Translations under genes and position numbers: made by a program
Source of the DNA: Bifidobacterium breve
Lineage (GTDB): Bacteria > Actinomycetota > Acidimicrobiia > IMCC26256 > PALSA-555
Length of the DNA: 10,432 bases
Assembly (NCBI GenBank): GCA_945889545.1
Contig: CAMDCC010000078.1
Location: forward strand, 1 to 10,432
Direction of reading: 5' to 3'
Part shown: positions 1 through 6,483 of the stretch, in pieces
How positions within the stretch are numbered: position 1 is the stretch's first letter
Layout of the letters: every line of letters starts with the position of its first letter
The notes under the pieces: generated by a model
What the model was told of the DNA's origin: nothing
The model's database searches: none
What the model saw: only the letters and a program-made list of their open reading frames with translations

Positions 1-286
1 CGGGCACTGTTTCAGGGAATCGTCGCAACGTCATCTCCGTCAGGTCGTAGTCGAGATCGCGGCCATCGCGTGGTAGGTAACGCTACTGGAGAGTCTGTCG
101 GACAGCCCGAGAACAACCACCAGCGGTGCCGAAATCACGGCGCGTTTCAAGAACAGCCGCGGCGTGGGCGGATCGGGAGACCTGCCCACCGACGAGAGCG
201 CTGCGCACGCGAAGTCGCAGGTTATAACTCCCGATGAGTTTCCGGCAGGCATAGGTTGGAACGGGCCAAACACGAGGCGTAATCCG
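1..286. other. Left flank without an assignable gene
   Basis: No recognisable protein is encoded here. On the plus strand a short open stretch from the window edge ends at a TAG at 74-76 (24 codons, last residues VVVEIAAIAW). It could be the tail of a gene lying to the left, but it is too short to judge. On the minus strand a GTG-started frame of 77 codons (273 down to 40) lies just downstream of the menE stop. It lacks a Shine-Dalgarno sequence, and its third-position G+C is only moderate for this genome, so I do not call it a gene. I see no clear terminator hairpin with a T-run for menE and no tRNA. Confidence 0.4.
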
Positions 287-1405
287 TCAAGCGTCTCCGC
301 GGTCTGACAGCACTCGGCGCAACGGCTTGCCGCTCAGGGTGCGCGGGATCTCGTCGACCACGCGGACCTCGCGCGGGAGCTCGGCGCGCGTGAGGCGATC
401 GCCCGCAAATCGGTGCAGTTCACCGACGGTGGGCAGCGGGTCGTCGCGTCGCTCGGGAACTACGTACGCGACCACGCGTTCTCCCCACTCGGCGTCGGCC
501 ACCCCGATGACACACACATCGGCCACGCCAGGGTGATCCAGGACCACCCGCTCGACTGCGGTCGGACTCACGTTGACACCGCCCGTGATGATCAGGTCCT
601 TGAGGCGATCCACGATCGAGAGCCGGCCTGCGGCATCGATCGCACCGACGTCGCCGGTCGCGAGCCAACCGTCATCGTCAAGCGTCTGTCGCGACGCCAT
701 CGGGTGCCCGACGTAGCCCGCCATCACCATTGGGCCGCGTACGAGCACTTCGTTCGACCCACCGGCGAGGCTGACTTCGACATTGGGGAGCGCGACGCGG
801 TCGTGCACGCAACCGCCGAACGTTTCGGTGAGTCCGTAGGTGGTGTGCACCGGTACACCGGCCGCGATCGCTCGTTCGAGGACCGCCGGTGGGATTGGTC
901 CGCCACCGATCAACACCACGCGGAAGCGCTGGAGTGGAGCGCCCGCATCAAGCAGGCGAACGAGTTGGGTCGGTACCAACGACACGATGGTGCACTCACC
1001 AGCGGCACGACCGACCGCGCCGACGTCGAAGCCGTCGTGGACGGTGAGTGCGGTACCGGTGATTGCCGTGCGCAGCACGATGGCCAGTCCGGCGACGTGA
1101 TGGAGCGGCACGCACGCGAGCCAATGGTCGCGATAAGGATCGATCTCGAGTGCTTCGCTCACCGCTCGACACGAGGCCTCGACCCCGGCGCGGGTGTGTG
1201 CGACCAAGCGGGGTGTGGCTGTCGTCCCGCTCGTTGCGACAACGGTCGCGGTTTCGGGTGGGAGGTCCCCGAGCGGCGGGGCTCGGAGGTCCGAGGGGAC
1301 TACCCGCAGTGGCCGCCCCTGCTCCCAGGCGCGGCGCACGGCCGTGGCGGCCAGAGGGCCGCGCTCGGTGATGGTCGTCACGGTGGACTCGTTTGACTGC
1401 GCCAT
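287..1405 (-). CDS. menE: o-succinylbenzoate--CoA ligase (MenE), compact form
   Basis: Adenylate-forming ligase that activates o-succinylbenzoate (OSB) with ATP and CoA to OSB-CoA, the substrate of MenB, in the cytosol. The 372-residue product shows the ANL-family signatures in order: P-loop TSGTTATPR (58-66), VPLHHVAGL (99-107), YGLTET (190-195), the GD of LATGDVG (251-252), hinge and A8 region DRLKDLIITGGVNVSP (266-281), and the C-terminal LSGKPLRR with catalytic Lys360. It is shorter than the 450-490 residues of the E. coli and Bacillus enzymes because the N-terminal part before the P-loop is brief; mycobacterial MenE is similarly compact. The P-loop ends in Arg where Lys is usual. The ATG at 1405 has no Shine-Dalgarno; a GTG at codon 9 is an alternative. 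It is divergent from menB, which supports MenE over a general acyl-CoA synthetase. Confidence 0.93.
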   Translation of the reverse strand: MAQSNESTVTTITERGPLAATAVRRAWEQGRPLRVVPSDLRAPPLGDLPPETATVVATSGTTATPRLVAHTRAGVEASCRAVSEALEIDPYRDHWLACVPLHHVAGLAIVLRTAITGTALTVHDGFDVGAVGRAAGECTIVSLVPTQLVRLLDAGAPLQRFRVVLIGGGPIPPAVLERAIAAGVPVHTTYGLTETFGGCVHDRVALPNVEVSLAGGSNEVLVRGPMVMAGYVGHPMASRQTLDDDGWLATGDVGAIDAAGRLSIVDRLKDLIITGGVNVSPTAVERVVLDHPGVADVCVIGVADAEWGERVVAYVVPERRDDPLPTVGELHRFAGDRLTRAELPREVRVVDEIPRTLSGKPLRRVLSDRGDA

Positions 1406-1411
1406 CGATCG

Positions 1412-1426
1412 CTACGGTAACCGTAG
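1412..1426. promoter_or_regulatory. Overlapping divergent -10 elements in a 15-bp palindrome (menE/menB)
   Basis: CTACGGTAACCGTAG is a perfect inverted repeat (7-bp arms around one central A). Each arm contains TACGGT, which fits the actinobacterial -10 pattern TAnnnT: plus strand 1413-1418 towards menB, minus strand 1425-1420 towards menE. If both work, transcription would start near 1425 for menB and near 1413 for menE, giving a ~30-nt leader for menB and a leader of only ~8 nt for menE. No good -35 hexamer is visible in either direction. The palindrome could instead be an operator for another dimeric regulator. Seen: the repeat. Inferred: its promoter role. Confidence 0.5.
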
Positions 1427-1447
1427 GAGTGATCACTCCCAAGATTG
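1424..1447. promoter_or_regulatory. Putative MerR-type operator, copy 1 (menE/menB)
   Basis: The core GGAGTGATCACTCC (1426-1439) is a perfect 14-bp palindrome. The surrounding 24 bp match the box upstream of the merR-like gene (9156-9179) at 20 of 24 positions, far beyond the palindrome alone. On the minus strand the core begins one base upstream of the menE -10 candidate, so it lies where the -35/-10 spacer would be, the usual MerR-family position. Towards menB the same core would lie at about +1 to +15 of the transcript, where binding could block elongation. The assignment to the regulator at 8360-9145 is inferred from the shared box. Confidence 0.6.
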
Positions 1448-1450
1448 GAG
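1447..1450 (+). promoter_or_regulatory. Shine-Dalgarno of menB
   Basis: GGAG four bases before the ATG at 1455. The frame stays open upstream to 1194, inside the antisense of menE. This site, and the MenB homology starting shortly after it, select 1455 as the start. Confidence 0.6.
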
Positions 1451-1454
1451 CTTC

Positions 1455-2324
1455 ATGGAATCCCCGAGTTCCACCCCTGCCGCCGCCGGGAATCGCATTC
1501 GTCCGGCGCTTGAGTGGACCACCGTCGACGCCGGGTACCAAGACATCCGCTACGACCAGTGCGAGGGCATCGCCAAGATCACGATCAACCGCCCCGAGGT
1601 CCGCAACGCCTTTCGGCCCCAGACGTTGTTCGAACTCCAGGCCGCGTTTGAGTCGGCTCGCAACGACCCCACGATCGGCGTGATCGTGCTCACCGGGGAA
1701 GGCCACGAGGCGTTCTGCTCGGGCGGGGACCAACGAGTACGAGGTTCAGACGGGTACGTGGGTGACGACGGCATCGGTCGGCTGAACGTGCTCGATCTCC
1801 AGATCCAGATCCGGAGGCTGCCAAAGCCGGTGGTCGCGATGGTCGCGGGCTACGCGATTGGCGGCGGCAATGTGCTGCACGTGGTGTGCGACTTGACGAT
1901 TGCCGCGGACAACGCGCGGTTCGGTCAGACCGGTCCGAAGGTGGGTTCGTTCGACGGTGGTTACGGTTCCGGGTTGCTCGCGCGTTCGGTTGGGCAAAAG
2001 AAGGCACGTGAGATCTGGTTCCTGTGTCGCCAGTACGACGCGCAGGCCGCGCTCGACATGGGCCTGGTCAACACGGTCGTGCCGGTCGAGGCGTTGGAGG
2101 AGGAAACCGTCTCGTGGTGTCGGGAGATGCTCGCGATGAGCCCGCTCGCGTTGCGGTTGCTGAAAGCGTCGCTGAACGCGGCCGACGACGGGTTGGCCGG
2201 GATCCAGCAACTCGCCGGCGACGCAACGATGCTGTACTACATGTCCGACGAAGCGCAAGAGGGCAAGCAGGCGTATCTCGACAAGCGCACGCCTCAGTTC
2301 GATCGCTATCCGAAGCGTCCGTGA
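1455..2324 (+). CDS. menB: 1,4-dihydroxy-2-naphthoyl-CoA synthase (MenB), type I
   Basis: Crotonase-fold enzyme that closes the second ring: OSB-CoA to DHNA-CoA. The 289 residues match MenB almost throughout: INRPEVRNAF (44-53), oxyanion-hole region FCSGGDQ (87-93), VAMVAGYAIGGGNVLH (127-142), DLTIAADNARFGQTGPK (146-162), VGSFDGG (163-169), GQKKAREIWFLCRQYDA (180-196) and DMGLVNTVVP (201-210). Gly160 in QTGPKVGSF is the position that in E. coli-type (type I) enzymes goes with a bound bicarbonate acting as base. Type II enzymes such as the mycobacterial one carry Asp there (QTDADVGSF), so this MenB should be bicarbonate dependent. It is the first gene of menB-menA-menC; the menA start follows 10 bp after the stop. 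The first ~30 residues are unlike the core and may be a flexible extension. Confidence 0.97.
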   Translation: MESPSSTPAAAGNRIRPALEWTTVDAGYQDIRYDQCEGIAKITINRPEVRNAFRPQTLFELQAAFESARNDPTIGVIVLTGEGHEAFCSGGDQRVRGSDGYVGDDGIGRLNVLDLQIQIRRLPKPVVAMVAGYAIGGGNVLHVVCDLTIAADNARFGQTGPKVGSFDGGYGSGLLARSVGQKKAREIWFLCRQYDAQAALDMGLVNTVVPVEALEEETVSWCREMLAMSPLALRLLKASLNAADDGLAGIQQLAGDATMLYYMSDEAQEGKQAYLDKRTPQFDRYPKRP

Positions 2325-2327
2325 GGA
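2323..2327 (+). promoter_or_regulatory. Shine-Dalgarno of menA
   Basis: GAGGA overlaps the last bases of the menB TGA (2322-2324) and lies seven bases before the menA ATG. This suggests menB and menA are co-transcribed and their translation is coupled. Confidence 0.5.
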
Positions 2328-2334
2328 CCCCGGG

Positions 2335-3204
2335 ATGACGACGACGGCCGAATGGGTCCAGGGCGCCCGGCCGCGTACGTTGGGCGCGTCGATCGCGCCC
2401 GTGGTCGTCGGCACGGCGGCCGCCACGCTAGAGACATCGACCATCTGGTGGCGGGCCGCAGTCGCGCTCGGGGTCGCCGTCGCGCTCCAGATCGGGGTCA
2501 ACTTCGCCAACGATTACTCCGACGGCGTCAAAGGCACCGATCGAGACCGGCGTGGCCCGATTCGGCTCACCGCGACGGGCACGGCACAGCCTGAAGCCGT
2601 GCGCCGGGCCGCGTTCGTCAGCTTCGGCCTCGCCGCGGTGCTGGGCCTGACCTTGGCGTTGGCCGTGAACTGGTGGTTGATCGCGCTCGGCGCGGCGGCC
2701 ATCGCGGCTGCCTGGTTCTACTCAGGTGGCGGTCACCCCTACGGCTACGCAGGGTTCGGCGAAATCGCGGTGTTGGCGTTCTTCGGGTTCGCGGCCTGTA
2801 CGGGCTCCGCGTACGTTCAAATCGTTTCGGTGCCGGCTGCCGCGTGGTGGGGGTCGCTGGTCGTTGGCTTGCCAGCGTGTGCAGTGCTCCTCGCGAACAA
2901 CATCCGGGACATCGAGACCGACCGCGTCGCTGGGAAGCGAACGCTCGCAGTACGCGTCGGTGGCCGGGCGGCCCGTCGCCTCTTCGTCGCTTGCCTGGCG
3001 GGTGCACTGGTCGCGGTGCTCCCAATCGGACTCGACCACCCCAGCGCGTTCCTCGGGCTGCTCGCCTTACCCTTCGCGCTCGGTCCGGCGCGGCTGGTCG
3101 TCACCCGCGAGGACCCACCGTCGCTGATCCGCGCGCTGGTGATGACCGTGCGCCTCGAGGTCGTGCTCGCGGTCTTCCTCGCCGTTGGACTGGTGCTCGC
3201 GTGA
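2335..3204 (+). CDS. menA: 1,4-dihydroxy-2-naphthoate polyprenyltransferase (MenA)
   Basis: Integral-membrane UbiA-family prenyltransferase that joins DHNA to a polyprenyl diphosphate with loss of CO2, giving demethylmenaquinone. The 289 residues begin with the MenA-type N-terminus WVQGARPRTLGASIAP (7-22). The two Asp-rich Mg/diphosphate-binding motifs are NFANDYSDGVKGTD (56-69) and NNIRDIETDRVAGKRTLAV (188-206). Several hydrophobic segments are visible (about 18-31, 41-57, 93-128, 143-165, 171-188, 217-235, 237-251, 268-289), as expected for an 8-9 helix bundle. It sits between menB and menC; its TGA overlaps the menC GTG (GTGA, 3201-3204). The chain length of the prenyl donor cannot be read from the sequence, and no prenyl diphosphate synthase is encoded in the window. 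Confidence 0.95.
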   Translation: MTTTAEWVQGARPRTLGASIAPVVVGTAAATLETSTIWWRAAVALGVAVALQIGVNFANDYSDGVKGTDRDRRGPIRLTATGTAQPEAVRRAAFVSFGLAAVLGLTLALAVNWWLIALGAAAIAAAWFYSGGGHPYGYAGFGEIAVLAFFGFAACTGSAYVQIVSVPAAAWWGSLVVGLPACAVLLANNIRDIETDRVAGKRTLAVRVGGRAARRLFVACLAGALVAVLPIGLDHPSAFLGLLALPFALGPARLVVTREDPPSLIRALVMTVRLEVVLAVFLAVGLVLA

Positions 3205-4091
3205 ACGAGTTCCCACTCCGCATCGGCACGCGTGACTTGACTTTGATCGAAGGACCGGCCGGTTGGGGCGAGTACTCACCGTTGCCGGGGTATCCCTGCG
3301 ATCCCGCGGCGGCGCGGCGGGCCGCCGAGGAAGCGGCCGAACTCGGGTTCCCTCCCACGGTGCGAAGGGCGGTACCGGTGAATGCCCTCGTCGAGTGGGA
3401 TACCCCCCTGGATCGTGCGCTGAGCGAACGGCTCGAACAGTTCTCGGCCGTGAAAGTGAAGGTCGGTCGGGCGCCGATCGATGTGGATCTCCACCGAGTC
3501 GCGACGATCCGCTCGTTTGTCGGACCGTCGGTCGCGCTGCGTATCGACGCCAACGGCGCGTGGGACCTGTGGACCGCCGTCGACTTCCTCGAGCGGGCAC
3601 GCCGGTACGACCTGGAGTTCGCCGAGCAGCCGGTGGCGTCCATCGAGGATATGGCTACGTTGCGGCGAAAGGTCGCGGTTCCGATCGCGGCGGATGAGTG
3701 CGTCGTGTCGGTCGCCGACGTGGAACGTTTGCGTTTCGCTTCTGCGGCCGATGTCCTTGTGCTCAAGGTGCAACCGGTCGGCGGCGTCCGCGCTGCGCTC
3801 GCGCTCGCGCAGGCAGCCGGCATCCCAGTGGCCGTGAGCTCGATGATGGAGACATCCATCGGCGTGTCGGCCGGTCTCGCGCTTGCCGCAGCTCTCGACG
3901 CGCTGCCCTTCGCTTGTGGATTGGCGACACTCGACGAGTCCACACCCGATGTCGTCCAGCCACCGCTCCGACCTCGGAACGGAGTGCTCGAGGTACCCCC
4001 CGTCTGGCCGGTCCCTGATCCGGCACTGCTCGGGCGCTACGCGTCCTCGCGGGCGGGGTCCGGAACCTCGGCCAGGAACGTTGCGAGATGA
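3201..4091 (+). CDS. menC: o-succinylbenzoate synthase (MenC)
   Basis: Enolase-superfamily dehydratase converting SHCHC to o-succinylbenzoate. The 296-residue product keeps the superfamily signatures: KVKVG (85-89) with catalytic Lys85/Lys87, and metal ligands Asp116 (RIDANGAW), Glu142 (FAEQPV) and Asp165 (AADEC). Lys189 of VLKVQPVGG is the second catalytic lysine on the other face of the barrel. The N-terminal capping domain is short, with GWGEYSPLPGY at 21-31. The GTG at 3201 is chosen because it forms a GTGA overlap with the menA stop and because homology starts right there; the frame is open further upstream inside menA, but that part is antisense-like. The last 18 codons overlap the end of the opposite-strand menH by 55 bp. 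N-acyl-amino-acid racemase relatives share the fold, but the context fixes MenC. Confidence 0.93.
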   Translation: MNEFPLRIGTRDLTLIEGPAGWGEYSPLPGYPCDPAAARRAAEEAAELGFPPTVRRAVPVNALVEWDTPLDRALSERLEQFSAVKVKVGRAPIDVDLHRVATIRSFVGPSVALRIDANGAWDLWTAVDFLERARRYDLEFAEQPVASIEDMATLRRKVAVPIAADECVVSVADVERLRFASAADVLVLKVQPVGGVRAALALAQAAGIPVAVSSMMETSIGVSAGLALAAALDALPFACGLATLDESTPDVVQPPLRPRNGVLEVPPVWPVPDPALLGRYASSRAGSGTSARNVAR

Positions 4092-4753
4092 GCCGCGAGC
4101 CGCGCCGGTCGTTCAAGCGGCAGGGCGTGGCCACCCTTGATGCGCCGGTGCTGGGCGTGGGAAATGCGCGCGGCCATCGCAGTTCCGATCGATTCGTATT
4201 TCGGGTCGAGGGTGCCGGTCACGATCAGCACCGGCATGGTGAGGGTGGCGAGTGCGTCCCACAACTGCGGCATCGCACCCTGCCCCAGCGCGGTGAGCTG
4301 GTGTGCGAGACGGGTCGCAGAGTTGCCAGCGCGTCGGAGACCGGCTTGGGCATGCTCGGTGGGGAGGGTCGCGAAGATGGGCTGGGCCAGCCAGTGAGCG
4401 AAAAACTGGTCGACGCCGTCCCGGTGGACCTCGGTGGCGAGAGCCGCATCGGCCGCGGCTCGGGCGTCGCGTTCGGCCGGGTCGCGAATGCCGGGCGCGG
4501 CACTGATGAGGACGAGCTTCGTGACCAGGTCAGGACGGGTGACCGCGAGGCTGAGAGCGAGGCGTCCGCCCATCGAGTAGCCGGCATACGCACCGCGCCC
4601 ACCCGCGGCGCCGATGGCCTCAACTGTCGCGGCGAAATCCAGGTCGTCGGGCACGTCCAGCGCAGTCGCGTCGATGAGCGGTGTCAGGTCGGCAAGGACG
4701 GCGTCCCACATCTCGGCCATCTGGGAGAATCCGGGAACCAGGACCGCACGCAC
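4037..4753 (-). CDS. menH: SHCHC synthase, alpha/beta hydrolase (MenH)
   Basis: Predicted 2-succinyl-6-hydroxy-2,4-cyclohexadiene-1-carboxylate synthase, which eliminates pyruvate from the MenD product SEPHCHC. The 238 residues form a small alpha/beta-hydrolase: oxyanion region VPGFSQ (6-11), nucleophile elbow GYSMGGR with Ser60, and acid Asp183 in TGTLDPKY. His209 in GGHALPLERP completes the triad. The stretch SAAPGIRDPAERDAR (84-98), followed by FFAHWLAQPIF (117-127), is the lid pattern typical of MenH. The GTG at 4753 starts directly on the first beta strand; no in-frame start lies nearby upstream. The gene is antisense to the menB-A-C and menD direction, wedged between menC and menD, and has no space for its own promoter outside the menD coding region. 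Without the cluster one would call it only a hydrolase. Confidence 0.85.
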   Translation of the reverse strand: MRAVLVPGFSQMAEMWDAVLADLTPLIDATALDVPDDLDFAATVEAIGAAGGRGAYAGYSMGGRLALSLAVTRPDLVTKLVLISAAPGIRDPAERDARAAADAALATEVHRDGVDQFFAHWLAQPIFATLPTEHAQAGLRRAGNSATRLAHQLTALGQGAMPQLWDALATLTMPVLIVTGTLDPKYESIGTAMAARISHAQHRRIKGGHALPLERPARLAAHLATFLAEVPDPAREDA

Positions 4754-4754
4754 C

Positions 4755-4758
4755 GGAG
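4755..4758 (+). promoter_or_regulatory. Shine-Dalgarno of menD
   Basis: GGAG nine bases before the GTG at 4768. It occupies the 14-bp gap between the divergent menH and menD starts and picks this GTG over in-frame codons further upstream that would overlap menH. Confidence 0.55.
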
Positions 4759-4767
4759 CATCATCGC

Positions 4768-6474
4768 GTGATCAGGGATGCGACCACGGCATTCGCCCGA
4801 ACGTTGGTCGACGAATGGGTACGCGCGGGAGTGCGCGACGCGGTCGTCGCTCCTGGTTCTCGTTCGGCTCCACTCGCGCTCGCGATCGCCGACGATGCCC
4901 GGCTCCACTTGCACGTCATCGTCGATGAGCGGTCGGCATCGTTCTTCGCGCTGGGCCTCGGACGCGCCACCGGCAACCCGACGCTCCTGCTGTGCACCTC
5001 GGGAACCGCGGCCGCGAACTTCCACCCCGCGGTGCTCGAAGCCGATCACGGGGAAGTGCCCCTGCTGGTGTGCACCGCGGATCGCCCCCCGGAACTCCGC
5101 GACGTCGGCGAGGCCCAGACCGTCGACCAGGCGCACCTCTACGGTCGGTCGCCCCGCTGGTTCTGCGACGTTGAGCCACCGACGGACGTTCCCGGGGTCG
5201 GCGCGCGCTGGCGCACCCTAGCGGCGCGCGCGGTCGCCGAGACGCGAGGGTCACCGCCGGGTCCCGTGCACCTGAACCTGGCTTTCCGGGAACCACTGGT
5301 GCCGGCTGGCGCACCACTCGTGGATGCACCCGGCCGCGCGGATGGCGCCCCGTGGACGACCGTCGCGCGGCCTCGACGGGCTATCGACGCGGCCGACCTC
5401 GACCGCGTCGCGGCTTGGATACTCGCAACCCCGAAGGGCATCATCACCGCGGGGTGGGGAGCCGGGGTGTCCTTCGATGCGCTGACTCGGTTTGCCTCCA
5501 CCCGGGGCTGGCCGATCCTGGCCGACTCCGTCTCGGGCCTGCGGGCTGGACCGGGCGTGGTGTCGACCTACGACGCGATCGCGAGGAATACCGTGCGCGC
5601 CGAGCAGCTCCGGCCTGATCTCGTTCTGCAACTCGGCGCGCCGCTCACCGGGAAACCGGCAGCCCAATGGGTCGGCCCGGTGCCGACGATCCTCGTCCAT
5701 CCGAATCAGCGTTGGCGAGATCCGAACCGGGCCGCGATCGAGATGGTCACGGGCGACGTCGAACCGTTCCTGGACGCGCTCGCCGGGCGCCTCGGACACC
5801 AGACCGATAACGGTTGGCTCGCCGCGTGGGCAGAGACAGAAGCCGCGCTCCGGTGCAGAATCGATGCCGTGCTCGACGCCTCCGACGAACTGTTCGAAGG
5901 TCGGATCGCTCGCGACGTCATGGCCGGGCTCCCGGAGCGGGCGAACCTGGTCGTCGCGTCGAGCATGCCGGTGCGCGACCTCGAATCCTTCGCCGCGCCC
6001 CGTGCCGGAGTTGCGGTGTACGCGAACCGCGGGGTGAACGGGATCGACGGGTTCGTGTCGACCGCCCTCGGGGTCGCCGCGGGGAGTGACCGACCGACCG
6101 TCGCACTCTGCGGTGACCTCAGCTTCCTGCACGACAGCAACGGCCTCCTCGGTGTCAACGAACGCGGGCTCGCGACGGTGTTCGTGGTGGTGGACAACGA
6201 CGGCGGCGGCATCTTCTCGTTCCTGCCCCAGGCCGCACTGCCCGAACATTTTGAGCCGCTCTTCGGAACGCCGCCGGGGATAGATGTGGGTGGGCTGGCG
6301 CGAGCGTACGGCGTGTCGGTGGCCGAGGTGTGTGCCGCCGACGAGCTGATCCCGGCTCTACGCGCGGCGATCGCCGCTGGCGGCGTACGTGTGCTGCACC
6401 TTCGCACCAACCGCACCCACAACGTCGTGCAGCATGAAGCGGTGTGGGCCGCGGTCGCGGCGATCGCGGGCTGA
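4768..6474 (+). CDS. menD: SEPHCHC synthase, ThDP-dependent (MenD)
   Basis: Thiamine-diphosphate enzyme that adds the succinic semialdehyde unit from 2-oxoglutarate to isochorismate, the first committed step. The 568 residues are of normal length. Visible signatures are APGSRSAPLALA (28-39), catalytic Glu54 in VDERSASFFALGLGRATG (52-69), TSGTAAAN (77-84), TADRPPELRD (103-112), ANRGVNGIDG (419-428), the ThDP/Mg motif beginning GDLSFLHDSNGLL (449-461), and VVDNDGGGIFSFLPQ (474-488). The GTG at 4768 is chosen from the Shine-Dalgarno and because homology begins at the next residues. The gene is 14 bp from the divergent menH start and converges on menF with 9 bp between stops. It has no obvious promoter of its own; read-through from menB-A-C across menH is possible. 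Confidence 0.96.
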   Translation: MIRDATTAFARTLVDEWVRAGVRDAVVAPGSRSAPLALAIADDARLHLHVIVDERSASFFALGLGRATGNPTLLLCTSGTAAANFHPAVLEADHGEVPLLVCTADRPPELRDVGEAQTVDQAHLYGRSPRWFCDVEPPTDVPGVGARWRTLAARAVAETRGSPPGPVHLNLAFREPLVPAGAPLVDAPGRADGAPWTTVARPRRAIDAADLDRVAAWILATPKGIITAGWGAGVSFDALTRFASTRGWPILADSVSGLRAGPGVVSTYDAIARNTVRAEQLRPDLVLQLGAPLTGKPAAQWVGPVPTILVHPNQRWRDPNRAAIEMVTGDVEPFLDALAGRLGHQTDNGWLAAWAETEAALRCRIDAVLDASDELFEGRIARDVMAGLPERANLVVASSMPVRDLESFAAPRAGVAVYANRGVNGIDGFVSTALGVAAGSDRPTVALCGDLSFLHDSNGLLGVNERGLATVFVVVDNDGGGIFSFLPQAALPEHFEPLFGTPPGIDVGGLARAYGVSVAEVCAADELIPALRAAIAAGGVRVLHLRTNRTHNVVQHEAVWAAVAAIAG

Positions 6475-6483
6475 CCGAACGGT

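Noticed and set aside
71..86. GTAGGTAACGCTAC resembling the 15-bp palindrome at 1412-1426
   Set aside because: Only the outer four bases of each arm pair and there is no gene start next to it.
40..273. Minus-strand frame of 77 codons just downstream of menE
   Set aside because: GTG start without Shine-Dalgarno, only moderate third-position G+C, no recognisable protein. Left open within the flank entry.
413..1396. Long plus-strand open frame of 327 codons opposite menE
   Set aside because: It is the antisense shadow of a well-supported menE, lacks any recognisable domain, and such shadows are usual at this G+C.
4753..4780. Possible third copy of the men box at the menH/menD junction (GGAGCATCA)
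   Set aside because: Only the GGAGCA part and scattered bases agree, the second arm is missing, and the GGAG is explained as the menD Shine-Dalgarno.
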